A DNA stretch of 64,000 nucleotides from Hymenobacter arizonensis. Its GTDB lineage: Bacteria; Bacteroidota; Bacteroidia; Cytophagales; Hymenobacteraceae. The translations under genes and the position numbers were made by a program. The notes under the pieces were generated by a model. That model was not told the DNA's origin and made no database searches. It saw only the letters and a list, made by a program, of their open reading frames with translations. Location of the stretch: assembly GCF_900115775.1 (NCBI RefSeq), contig NZ_FOXS01000001.1, positions 248,001 through 312,000 on the forward strand. Direction: 5' to 3'. Shown here piece after piece: positions 27,251-36,551 of this stretch. Position 1 is the stretch's first letter, and every line of letters begins with the position of its first letter.

Positions 27251-27288
27251 TGGCGGAGGAGGGTTGTGAGGTGCCCTGCCAAGCAAAA

Positions 27289-27314
27289 GCCCCGCCCGGA
27301 AAACCGGACGGGGC
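27289..27314 (-). terminator. Terminator after the exported nuclease gene
   Basis: GCCCCGCCCGG pairs with CCGGACGGGGC (one mismatch) around an AAAA loop. On the minus strand the stem is followed by CTTTTGCTT. Confidence 0.75.
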
Positions 27315-27361
27315 CTTGCATCGTCCCTGCCAGCCGTTAGCTGCTCAGGGCGCTTTAGTAA

Positions 27362-30300
27362 TTACTGCTTCTGGAAGCGGTTGGCATAGGTTTGCTTGGC
27401 GCCGATGACGCGCACCATGTACAAGCCCGCGGTTAGGTTGCCCACGCGCTGGTTGAGCTGCTGGTTGAGCTGCTCAACCGAGCCCGTGCCCTGGTACACG
27501 AGGCGGCCGGTGGTGGTATATACCTGCAAGCTGAGGTTGGCGCCGGTTTCGGGCACTTCCAAACGCACGCTGTTGGTCACGGGGTTGGGGTAGAGGCCCA
27601 GCGTTGTGGTGTGCGCGGCTTTGTTGCGCAGCGGGGCGCTGGTGAAAGAGAAGCGCGTGAACACCGGGTAGTGGTCCGACGTGGTGCTGCTGTAGCTCGG
27701 AATCGTGGCAGCGACGTCTGTCCGGATGGCGGCCGTTCCGTTGATGTAGTACTGCGCCATGTTCCGGTTGGCAATCACGTTGTCAATCACCGTTTTGAAG
27801 CCGGCTGTCGACTGCAAGCCGGCTTGGGCCAGCGGCAGGGTCAGGGGCACGTAGTTAACATCCTGCATGAAGGAGTTGTAGGAGCTTACGGCGGGGGTTA
27901 CGCCTGTGGCAATGGTGCCCTCCAGCACGTCGTTGTAGTCGCCCACAATCAGGGTGTTGTCGTTGGCGTAGCTGGTGTCGAGCAGGTTCTTGAGCAGGTC
28001 GGCGCCGGCTTTGCGGCGGGCGTGGTCGTTGGCCGAGGTAGCCGTGGCGTTGGCCTTGGCATGAATCACCACGAAATTCACGCGCTTGGTGATGCCGTCG
28101 AGCGTCACGTTGGCGCTCATCAGGTAGGGGAAGCGGCCCGAAGCCCAGGGGTTATAAGCGGGGCAGTTCTGGGCCTCAGTGCAGCGCAGCAGGCCCGTGA
28201 ACGATGGGTTGGTGAGCACGTCGGTGCGGTAGATGAAGCTCAGCTTTTGGGCGCTGGCGTAGTCCGGGTCGTTTTTGTCGTCGCTGTAGGAGCCAAATTC
28301 CGACGTCTTGTAGCCGTACGGCACGCCTAGGGTGGTCGAGATTTGGGCCGCCAGGTTCCTTAGGCGCAGGGTATCCACTACTTCTTGCAGGGCGTACACG
28401 TCGGCCCGCAGCAGGTTCATGACCGACGCGACGTTGGTCCGCTGCAACTCTTTGTCCCGCGGCCCCAGGTTGGGGTCGGCCGAGCCAAACCATTCCACGT
28501 TCCAAGTCACCACTTCCAGGGTTTTGGCCGGGTCGTAGGTGTCGCCGGTCAGGGCCACGCTGGCGGAAGTTGCGCCGGTTGTGCTTATGGCCAGGGCACC
28601 GCTCACGTTGGTGGCAGCGGTGGTGGGCAGGAAGCGAACCGTTACGGCCTTGTTCGTGCCGTTCACTTCGGCCCGAGTCAGGGTGAGGGTGGGAGTGAAG
28701 GCGGTGCCGTCTTTCGAGAGCGTGAAGTTGGCGTTCGACGAAGTCAGGGTCACGTCGTTGGTCAGGTCATTGGCCGACACCGTCAGCGTCCGGTCGGCGC
28801 TGGTGCCCACGGCCTGGTAGCCAAAGGCGAGGCGGTTGGCGCTGGTAAAGAGCGTTGGGGCGGGCGCCGTGGCCGATTGGGTCAGCACAATGTCGTCCAG
28901 CGTCCAGCGGGCTGCGGCCGAGGTGGTGGAGGTGTACACGAAGGCCACGTGTACCCTGGCTGCCTTGAACGCGGCCAGGTTAATGTTAGCCGTCTGCGTC
29001 CAGACGTCGGAGCCCGCGGTCGGAAATGGCACGTTCAGCTCGGTCCAGGTGGCGGCGCTGGGAGCGCCCGTCCCGCTGTAGTTGGTCGAAACGCGCAGCT
29101 TCAGGGCCGGGCCGTTGAAGGCGGTGCGGCTCCAGAACGAGAACAGGGGAAAGTTGTAGGTGGTCAGGTCGAAGCCTGGCGAAATAAACCAGTCCTCGTT
29201 TTCGATGTTGCCCGAGGCAAAGCCGTTTATCTGCACGCCGTTGGGCGTAGCCGTGGTGGCCGTGGGGTTGTTAGGGTCGCGGCCGAAAGTGGTGCAGCCC
29301 CATACCTGCGGGCCCGTCACGCTGACTTGGCTCCAGCCATTCGACAGGGCCGTGGTGCAGGTAGCAAAGTCGAAAACGGTCTGGTTGGGGTCGGTGCCCG
29401 TGCCGGTCAGGGCCACGGTGCGCGTGGTGGCGCCGGTGCTGGCGTGAGTGATGCTACCCGTAGCGGCACCCGTGGCAGTGGGGGCAAACTTCACGTACAC
29501 CGTTTGGGCGGCGGTCAGGTCGGCGGGCGTGTAGCTCAGCGTGGTGCCAAACGTGGTGTTGTCCTTCGACACCGTGAAGGGTCCTGTGGCCGTCAGGGTC
29601 GTGGCGCCGGTCAGGTTGGCGCCGGTGAGCGAGTATTGCCGGGCCGCCGAGGTCGTGTTAATGTTCTGGCCACCAAAGCTCAGGGCCGTGGGTGCCACCG
29701 TAAGCGCGGGCGTGGTGGATGTGGGCGCACTCCAGGTCAGCGAGAAGTCGTCGATGGCCGAAGAAGGACGGTTGCTCGCCCCAATGCTGCCAGTCAGCGT
29801 CACGATGCGGATATAGACCGGGCCAGTCTGATTGTCCAGCGCGGAGCCGAAATTGACCGTTATGGTGTTGTTCGACAGCGTGCTGTTGCCAGTGCTGCCG
29901 CCCGTGCCTACCGAGGTGAAGGCCGTGGGCGCGGCACCCAGAGCGTAGTCTACCCGCCAAGTTGTGGTGCGGGGCGATGCTGCATCAAGAGACTGCAGCT
30001 TGAAGCTTAGCACAAAATCAGTTTTTCCGGTGGTGTTGGCCGCCTGAAACACAAACGCTGCGCCGGGGTCACCGATGTTGCCTGTTTGCCTTACGCCAAG
30101 GGCACGGTTGGGGGCCGTCGCCTGGTCAGTGGGCGCGCCGGTGGCCGAGGCGTAGTTCTTGAAGCCGCCCGTGGTGTTGGTCCAAGCCGTGTTGGCGTCT
30201 TGTGTCAGAATGAGCTGCGCAGACGTTGGGGCGGTGCCCAGGCTGCTGGCCGTGGCGCCAAGGTAAACCCCGAAGCCGGCGGGCAAGCCCGAAGCCAAGT

Positions 30301-30412
30301 TATCAAACGTTTCGGTGTACGGGCTGGTGGCAAGGGTTGCCTGGGCCCGCGCGCTTAAAGTGGCGAGCGACAGCCCGCTGGCCAGCCCAAATAATAGTAC
30401 TTTTTTGAACAT
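27362..30412 (-). CDS. T9SS-exported endonuclease/exonuclease/phosphatase-family protein
   Basis: A 1016-residue multi-domain secreted protein. The signal peptide (MFKKVLLFGLASGLSLATLSARAQ) sets the start at 30412. It is followed by a choice-of-anchor/lectin-like beta region, two Ig-like repeats with the pattern LTVAPTALSFGGQN and LTLTRAEVNGTNKAVTVRF, and a second anchor-like domain. An endonuclease/exonuclease/phosphatase fold starts at TLEVVTWNVEWFG (RADVYALQEVVDT, LIVGDYNDVLEG, SSTTSDHYPVFTRF). The C-terminus is a type IX secretion sorting tail (LGLYPNPVTNSVRLEVPE, then LTAGLYMVRV). It probably degrades extracellular nucleic acids or phosphate esters at the cell surface. The T9SS machinery itself is not in the window. 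Confidence 0.9.
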   Translation of the reverse strand: MFKKVLLFGLASGLSLATLSARAQATLATSPYTETFDNLASGLPAGFGVYLGATASSLGTAPTSAQLILTQDANTAWTNTTGGFKNYASATGAPTDQATAPNRALGVRQTGNIGDPGAAFVFQAANTTGKTDFVLSFKLQSLDAASPRTTTWRVDYALGAAPTAFTSVGTGGSTGNSTLSNNTITVNFGSALDNQTGPVYIRIVTLTGSIGASNRPSSAIDDFSLTWSAPTSTTPALTVAPTALSFGGQNINTTSAARQYSLTGANLTGATTLTATGPFTVSKDNTTFGTTLSYTPADLTAAQTVYVKFAPTATGAATGSITHASTGATTRTVALTGTGTDPNQTVFDFATCTTALSNGWSQVSVTGPQVWGCTTFGRDPNNPTATTATPNGVQINGFASGNIENEDWFISPGFDLTTYNFPLFSFWSRTAFNGPALKLRVSTNYSGTGAPSAATWTELNVPFPTAGSDVWTQTANINLAAFKAARVHVAFVYTSTTSAAARWTLDDIVLTQSATAPAPTLFTSANRLAFGYQAVGTSADRTLTVSANDLTNDVTLTSSNANFTLSKDGTAFTPTLTLTRAEVNGTNKAVTVRFLPTTAATNVSGALAISTTGATSASVALTGDTYDPAKTLEVVTWNVEWFGSADPNLGPRDKELQRTNVASVMNLLRADVYALQEVVDTLRLRNLAAQISTTLGVPYGYKTSEFGSYSDDKNDPDYASAQKLSFIYRTDVLTNPSFTGLLRCTEAQNCPAYNPWASGRFPYLMSANVTLDGITKRVNFVVIHAKANATATSANDHARRKAGADLLKNLLDTSYANDNTLIVGDYNDVLEGTIATGVTPAVSSYNSFMQDVNYVPLTLPLAQAGLQSTAGFKTVIDNVIANRNMAQYYINGTAAIRTDVAATIPSYSSTTSDHYPVFTRFSFTSAPLRNKAAHTTTLGLYPNPVTNSVRLEVPETGANLSLQVYTTTGRLVYQGTGSVEQLNQQLNQRVGNLTAGLYMVRVIGAKQTYANRFQKQ

Positions 30413-30439
30413 GCGAATGGAAAAAAGTGAATGCTTGTG

Positions 30440-30447
30440 CAAAACTA
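30440..30447 (-). promoter_or_regulatory. Candidate -7 box for the exported nuclease
   Basis: TAGTTTTG on the minus strand fits TAnnTTTG, 27 bases before the ATG. No clear -33 element. Confidence 0.4.
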
Positions 30448-30699
30448 GCATTAATATGTGGTCTGGGTTTTAAGGGGATGTTGCCAAAAAGAGGGGTAGC
30501 GCTATTCGCTCATATTTTGTTGGCAATCATGCCGGTTTAAGTCCATAAAGTTGGCCTTTGTTGATGCTAAAAAGAATGCCGCGCGAGCAATGCTTCGTGC
30601 ACTGGCGCGGTGGCAATGGCGGGGCCACCGGCCAACTAATTTCCCTTACTTCGGTTGAAGGCGAACACTTTTCTTTCCACACTCCCTACTGTTTTGCTA

Positions 30700-31692
<993 letters not shown>

Positions 31693-31708
31693 TCTGTAGA
31701 ACAAAAAT

Positions 31709-31862
31709 TCCCCTCCTTGGAAAAGGAGGGGACGCGGCCACAAAGTGGACGCTGGGGTGGTTGGATTCGTTGAACGATTCACGTCTGGGTCGTTCAACGA
31801 ATCCAACCACCCCAGTTTCAGCCAAAGGCTGAAACATCCCCTCCTTATCCAAGGAGGGGAGT
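31709..31862. repeat. Long palindromic element, CCCCTCCTTGG family
   Basis: Inner arms 31752-31777 and 31790-31815 form a perfect 26-bp inverted repeat with a 12-nt loop. Outer ends carry TCCCCTCCTTGG and CCAAGGAGGGGA, and each outer end also contains its own small hairpin. It separates two convergent genes, may terminate both transcripts, and belongs to none of the other repeat families here. Confidence 0.88.
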
Positions 31863-31867
31863 TGTCG

Positions 31868-33316
31868 TTAGGAGGGTAACAGGTCAATCCAGCCGTCTTC
31901 GCTGACCACTACTGCCAGCACGGGGTACTTGCTGCTGTTCACGTAGCGCAAGGCGGAATTATAGCGCGACCCGCGCGACGAATCGCCTTTCTCCGTGGCC
32001 AGGCCGTCCAGGATAGCGCCAATGGCGTGGCACATGCCGCTGGGCTCGATGAGCACGGCGCCGTCGATGTTGGTGACCAGGCGCAGCACCGAGGGCGTCA
32101 TAATGCGGGGCACCACCCGGAAGCATTGGCGGGTGAGGCGCTGGGCCTCTTTAGCTGCTCCGGTGCTGATAACCAGAATAGTGCCGTTAGGCTGGTTGCT
32201 GGCTTTCTGGGCCAAGTCCCAGAGGTAGTCGATACTATCGGTGTTGAGGCTGGGGAAGACGATGCGGGCGGTGCGGGCAAAGTTGTCGGCCGCTACCTGG
32301 CCCTGGGGCAGGCGGGGCGTATTGCTCACCACGCGCATCAGTATGTTGCCGGCGTGGCTCATTTCCCAGCTGTAGTGGTTGGTGAAATGCACCGTGACCA
32401 GAGGTTCGTATTGGCTATCGGACTCGGGCACGAGCTGGCCCAGGCCGAACACGTGCGAGGCATCCGAAATCAGGGCCGTGTGTCCCTCGCTCAACTCCAG
32501 TAGCTTACGGATGGAGCGGTGGTCGCGCATGGGCACGGGGGTTTCCAGGGTCAGCACCGGCACAATAGCCGGGTGCAGGCGCCGGCTCACCAGCATGGTG
32601 CCGACGCCTTCGTCGCCCTCGTGTCGCAGGGCGGCCACGCCGTTGCAGGCATCGTAGAGGCCGTGGGTGCCGGCCGGGGCCACGCGCAGCATCAGGCGGC
32701 GGCCCGCCGAGCGCAGCAGTTCGTTGTAGTCCCGGTCGAGCACGGGCTGGTCGTTATCGGCCGTGTCCGCCTCGCGCAGGGCGCGGTTGCAGTCGTGCAA
32801 AAACTCCATCACGGCCGCGTGGGGCAGGTTGGTGGGGCGGCCACTGGTTGCCTTTGGCAGGGTGTAATACCCGTCGTAGCAGTCGGCCGAGAGCTGAAGC
32901 ACGACAGTAACCAGAAACCCCTGCAGGCTCACGGGCACGGCGCAAAACGAGCGGCGGTTTTCCCGGCGCGACGCTGAGAGCGAATGCAGCGTCGACTCGG
33001 TGGCCCGGCACACCAGCTCATACCAGTGGTGCTTGGCAATGCGGTCGTGGTCGTTGGGGTGCAGGTGGTACACGCTGCCTTGCGGGCCTGTATCAGTCTC
33101 CAGCGTAGCGGCTATGTTCTTGACCTCCTGAAAATCGGAGGGGCTGTAGCGCGTGGTGGTGGGCTCGACCACCACGGCGCCCGGCTCGTCGGGTTCTTTG
33201 GAAGATGCAAAGCCGATTAGGAAAACTTCGGGCCGCAGGTTGCGGTCGAGCAAATTAAAAATGCCTTCAGCAAACAGCTGAGCAGAGACGCGAAAAAGGC
33301 TTTGGTGTTCCCACAT
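31868..33316 (-). CDS. DACNV-type sensor protein with diadenylate cyclase (DisA_N-like) domain
   Basis: A 482-residue cytoplasmic protein. The last 65 residues resemble a diadenylate cyclase (DAC) core: DGAVLIEPSG (DGA at 418-420), then GDSSRGSRYNSALRYV (G449 to N453) and VLAVVVSEDGWIDLLP. In canonical cyclases the second motif is GTRHR, but here it is GSRYN, so the RHR triad is altered. The preceding 400 residues fit the DACNV putative sensor module described next to DAC domains in Bacteroidota. If active, it would make cyclic di-AMP; if not, it may only bind nucleotide. I chose the ATG at 33316 (MWEHQSLFRVSAQLF). The 42-codon extension is unlike the family. Confidence 0.75.
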   Translation of the reverse strand: MWEHQSLFRVSAQLFAEGIFNLLDRNLRPEVFLIGFASSKEPDEPGAVVVEPTTTRYSPSDFQEVKNIAATLETDTGPQGSVYHLHPNDHDRIAKHHWYELVCRATESTLHSLSASRRENRRSFCAVPVSLQGFLVTVVLQLSADCYDGYYTLPKATSGRPTNLPHAAVMEFLHDCNRALREADTADNDQPVLDRDYNELLRSAGRRLMLRVAPAGTHGLYDACNGVAALRHEGDEGVGTMLVSRRLHPAIVPVLTLETPVPMRDHRSIRKLLELSEGHTALISDASHVFGLGQLVPESDSQYEPLVTVHFTNHYSWEMSHAGNILMRVVSNTPRLPQGQVAADNFARTARIVFPSLNTDSIDYLWDLAQKASNQPNGTILVISTGAAKEAQRLTRQCFRVVPRIMTPSVLRLVTNIDGAVLIEPSGMCHAIGAILDGLATEKGDSSRGSRYNSALRYVNSSKYPVLAVVVSEDGWIDLLPS

Positions 33317-33512
33317 GGGCAAGTACAAGGGCGGCCGGACCCTGTTGCAGGCCCAACTTTGTCCCGAACTACGGAAAAAAGCCCGGCATAGTAGCACCGC
33401 GAAACAAAAATCATTACGAATGACTTCTTCTACTCCCCACAAAGTTGTAACTTCGGGATATCCAAACCCGGCGTAGCCGCCTAGCCCTCACCGCCGCTAA
33501 CCTCGCAAGCCT

Positions 33513-33776
33513 ATGCTCTTCGTCGACATGCTTTTTGTGATGGTGGTGGCCATCTCCTTCATCCCGATTATCACCGGCTACTGCGCGCATAGCCGTGGCC
33601 GGTCGTTCTGGCTGTGGTTTGCCTTGGGGTGGATGCTGCCGCTGGTTTCGTTTTTCTTGCTCTTCGCCCTCATCGCCCGCGACGAGCTCCACCCCGGCCG
33701 CCGCTTGCTTGGCGAGGCCCGGCAGATTCTGCGCGAAGCCGAAGAAGCCGCGGCGCGCGTCCGGGCCGAGAAGTAG
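33513..33776 (+). CDS. Small two-helix membrane protein
   Basis: An 87-residue protein with two predicted membrane segments (MLFVMVVAISFIPIITGYCA and FWLWFALGWMLPLVSFFLLF) and a charged amphipathic C-terminal helix (GEARQILREAEEAAARVRAEK). The RGRSFWLWFALGWMLPL pattern recalls small membrane proteins often labelled hypothetical in Bacteroidota. I recognise no function. It lies alone between two minus-strand genes. Confidence 0.6.
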   Translation: MLFVDMLFVMVVAISFIPIITGYCAHSRGRSFWLWFALGWMLPLVSFFLLFALIARDELHPGRRLLGEARQILREAEEAAARVRAEK

Positions 33777-33859
33777 CGCAAGCGCTACCCGGCCAGCCTT
33801 GCAATGCCATAAAGGCCAGTGTCCGTTGCTGCGCAGCTCTTGGCTGTTGCCCGCAAAGG

Positions 33860-35122
33860 CTATCGCGCCGCCTGCCACGCCAGCACTCCTTTTGCCGCCC
33901 ACGCGCCAGTGCTAAAACAGCCTTGCAGTAAATAGCCGCCCGTGGGGGCTTCCCAGTCCAGCATCTCGCCAGCCACAAAAGTGCCCGGCCGCTGCCGCAG
34001 CATGAGGTGTTCATCCAGCGCCGCGAAGGCAATGCCGCCCGCCGTGGAAATGGCTTCGTCGAGGGGGCGCAGGCCGGTTGCGACAATGGGCACGGCCGCG
34101 AGCAGCGCCGCCAAGGCCGCAGAGTCCAGCGCGGCCACGTTGGGCTGAACTTCCCGCAGCAGGGTGGGTACTTGGGGCGCCAAGTTCAATGACTTGCGCA
34201 AAAAATCGGGCAGCGAGGCTCCCGGGCGACGCTGCTGCAGCTTGGCCAAAAGCGCCGGGGCCGGCAGGTCGGGTTTCAGATTGAGATGCAAAACTGCGGG
34301 GCTGCCGCTGGCCAGCGCGGCCCGCAGCTGCGGCGTGAGAGCATATACGGGCGTGCCCTCCAAGCCATACTCTGTCAGCATAATCTCGCCGCGCACGGCG
34401 GGGCCATCGTTTACACGCAGGCCAATGTTTTTTAGGGGAGCCCGGCCAATTTTTGCCTGGAAGAACGGCGACCAAGCCACTTCCGCGCCACAGTTGGCGG
34501 GTGCGAAAGCCGTCACCGGCACACCGAGCTCCTGCAGTATTGGCACCCAGGCGCCGTTGGAGCCAGTCTTGGCCCAGCTGGCGCCGCCCAGGGCCAGCAC
34601 CGTGGCTGCGGGCTCCAGCACAAACTCACGGTGGGCTTCCGGTCCATCTGTTTCATCCACAAGCCTAATTCCAGTTGGGCCTGCGAACCCCAGCCAGCGG
34701 TGTCGGGTGTGCAGCTCCACGCCCAGCTCGCGCAGCCGGGTTAGCCAGGCGCGCAGCAAGTCGGCGGGTTTGTGCGCGGCTTCGGGGAAGATGCGCCCGC
34801 TGGTGCCCACAAAAGTGGCGATGCCCAAATCGGCGGCCCAAGCCCGCAGCTCGGCCGGCGAGAAGTGGCTAAGCAAGTCGGCGAAGCGCCCGGCTTCGGC
34901 ACCGTAGCGGCTGGCGAAGCGGGCCAGCTCCTCGGCATTGCTCAGGTTGAAGCCCCCGTGCCCGGCCACCAGAAACTTGCGCCCCACCGTGGCCTGGGCC
35001 TCGAACACATGCACCTTGCGCCCCGCTTCGGCCAGGCGCTGGGCGGCCAGCAGGCCGGCGGGGCCGCCGCCCACCACGGCCACAAAGGAAGAATTATCGA
35101 AAAATGCGTCGGCCACAACCAT
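33860..35122 (-). CDS. HI0933/TIGR03862-type FAD-dependent flavoprotein
   Basis: A 420-residue predicted flavoprotein. The FAD-binding motif is FVAVVGGGPAGLLAAQRLAEAGRKVHVFEA near the N-terminus. The family block GRKFLVAGHGGFNLSN follows, and the C-terminal ISTAGGIAFAALDEHLMLRQRPGTFVAGEMLDWEAPTGGYLLQGC closes the cofactor site. The TIGR03862 subgroup is widespread, but its reaction is unknown. I chose the ATG at 35122 because the frame extending to 35173 adds a Pro/Arg-rich stretch before the Rossmann strand. It is divergent from the antiporter gene, with 78 bases between starts. Confidence 0.85.
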   Translation of the reverse strand: MVVADAFFDNSSFVAVVGGGPAGLLAAQRLAEAGRKVHVFEAQATVGRKFLVAGHGGFNLSNAEELARFASRYGAEAGRFADLLSHFSPAELRAWAADLGIATFVGTSGRIFPEAAHKPADLLRAWLTRLRELGVELHTRHRWLGFAGPTGIRLVDETDGPEAHREFVLEPAATVLALGGASWAKTGSNGAWVPILQELGVPVTAFAPANCGAEVAWSPFFQAKIGRAPLKNIGLRVNDGPAVRGEIMLTEYGLEGTPVYALTPQLRAALASGSPAVLHLNLKPDLPAPALLAKLQQRRPGASLPDFLRKSLNLAPQVPTLLREVQPNVAALDSAALAALLAAVPIVATGLRPLDEAISTAGGIAFAALDEHLMLRQRPGTFVAGEMLDWEAPTGGYLLQGCFSTGAWAAKGVLAWQAAR

Positions 35123-35188
35123 AAGAAACGAGGGCTCCAAGGTACGGCCACGGCCGTCGCCAAGGTTCGCCAAAGGCTATTTGCCGGT

Positions 35189-35196
35189 TAGCTTTG
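35189..35196 (+). promoter_or_regulatory. -7 box placed for a leaderless antiporter transcript
   Basis: TAGCTTTG is followed by GTCC and the ATG at 35201. The spacing matches that before the SRP RNA 5' end. A weak TTCG at 35166-35169 could be the -33 element (19-base gap). Confidence 0.5.
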
Positions 35197-35200
35197 GTCC

Positions 35201-36391
35201 ATGGGACCCTATTCTATCCTCATCGGCCTGAGCCTGGCCGTGCTGCTTTCCTACCTGTTCGACCTCACGGCGCGGGCTACCAAAGTGCCGTCGGTACTAC
35301 TGCTGCTACTGGCGGGCATCGCCCTTAGCCAGGCCAGCATCTACTTCAACATGCCCATTGCCGTGCCTGCACTGGCGCTTCAACTGTTCGGCATCGTTGG
35401 GTTGATATTCATTGTTTTAGAAGGCTCACTCGACTTGCGCTTAACGCCCGAAAAGTGGCCACTGGTGCGTCGCTCGTTTTTAGCAGCAAGCCTCATCATG
35501 GTGGTGCAAGCCGGGGCCATCACTTGGCTGCTGCACGTGTACCTCGGTGTGGGCTGGCAAAGCGGCCTCGTAAATGCCGTGCCGCTGGCCGTGGTAAGCA
35601 GCGCCGTAGCCATTCCGAGCGTGGCCGGCCTGGGCGGCGAAAAACAGGAGTTCATCATCTACGAAAGCACCTTCTCCGACATCATCGGCATCATGCTTTT
35701 CAACTTCGCGCTGCAGGACAACTTTGCCCAAGGCTGGTCGGTGGTCACCTTCGGGCGCGATGTGGTGGCGGTGCTTATGGTAGCGGTGCTGAGCACTGCG
35801 CTACTGGTGTTCTTGCTGGGCCGGCTGCGGGCCCACGTGAAGTTCTTTCTCTTGTTTGCCTTCCTAGTGCTCATCTACAGCCTGGCCAAGAAGCTGCACC
35901 TGTCGTCGTTGGTGCTGGTGCTGGTGTTTGGCTTGGTGGTAAACAACGCCGATTTGCTGGCCCACGGCCCGCGCATGCAGCGGCTGCTGCGCCCCGAGAT
36001 TCTGGCCGCCGAGCTGCAGCAGCTCAAGAGCATTACAGCGGAGTCGGCTTTTCTCATTCGCACGTTCTTTTTCCTGCTCTTTGGGTTCTCCATCACCCTG
36101 TCGAACCTTGTGAGCTGGACCCTGCTCTTTCAAGGGGCGCTCATTGTGGGGGTGCTCACCCTCATTCGGTTTGTTTACCTAAAATATGTGGCCCGTACCG
36201 ACCTCATTCCCGAGTTGTTCATCGCCCCCAAAGGGTTGATATCGGTGCTGTTGTTCTACAGTATCCCCGAGCGGCTGTTGATTGGCGAGGTCAGCGAAAA
36301 CATACTGTTCGTGGTGATTCTCTTCACCGGAATCCTGATGATGATAGGCCTGCAGTTGGCGCATCGCAGGCCAGATATGATTGAGGTTTGA
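35201..36391 (+). CDS. Cation:proton antiporter (CPA family)
   Basis: A 396-residue inner-membrane protein with about 12 hydrophobic segments, of the sodium/proton antiporter superfamily. Family-like features are VLLLLLAGIALSQ in the first repeat, FIVLEGSLDLRL, VVSSAVAIPSVAGLGGEKQEFIIYESTFSDIIGIMLFNF with the membrane acidic residues E and D, and the late FIAPKGLISVLLFYSIPE. It lacks a TrkA-N or other cytosolic regulatory domain. It would exchange Na+ or K+ for protons; the ion is not decided by sequence. Confidence 0.87.
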   Translation: MGPYSILIGLSLAVLLSYLFDLTARATKVPSVLLLLLAGIALSQASIYFNMPIAVPALALQLFGIVGLIFIVLEGSLDLRLTPEKWPLVRRSFLAASLIMVVQAGAITWLLHVYLGVGWQSGLVNAVPLAVVSSAVAIPSVAGLGGEKQEFIIYESTFSDIIGIMLFNFALQDNFAQGWSVVTFGRDVVAVLMVAVLSTALLVFLLGRLRAHVKFFLLFAFLVLIYSLAKKLHLSSLVLVLVFGLVVNNADLLAHGPRMQRLLRPEILAAELQQLKSITAESAFLIRTFFFLLFGFSITLSNLVSWTLLFQGALIVGVLTLIRFVYLKYVARTDLIPELFIAPKGLISVLLFYSIPERLLIGEVSENILFVVILFTGILMMIGLQLAHRRPDMIEV

Positions 36392-36403
36392 GCCGGCATC
36401 CGT

Positions 36404-36519
36404 TGTAGAGACGCGACACTTGGCGTCTCGGCGTCTGCGCCGTTAGGGAATCGTTCAGGTACCGTTCAACGCCGAGACGCGAACCGAAGGTCGGCGTAGC
36501 CAAGTGTCGCGTCTCTACA
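36404..36519. repeat. Nested inverted repeat, GTAGAGACGCGACACTTGGC family
   Basis: Outer arms 36404-36424 and 36499-36519 are perfect 21-bp reverse complements. An inner pair GCGTCTCGGCG (36423-36433) with CGCCGAGACGC (36470-36480) is nested inside. It lies between convergent antiporter and chloride-channel genes. Confidence 0.85.
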
Positions 36520-36551
36520 GCGTTCTAATTTTCCAGCGCTACTATCTTATC

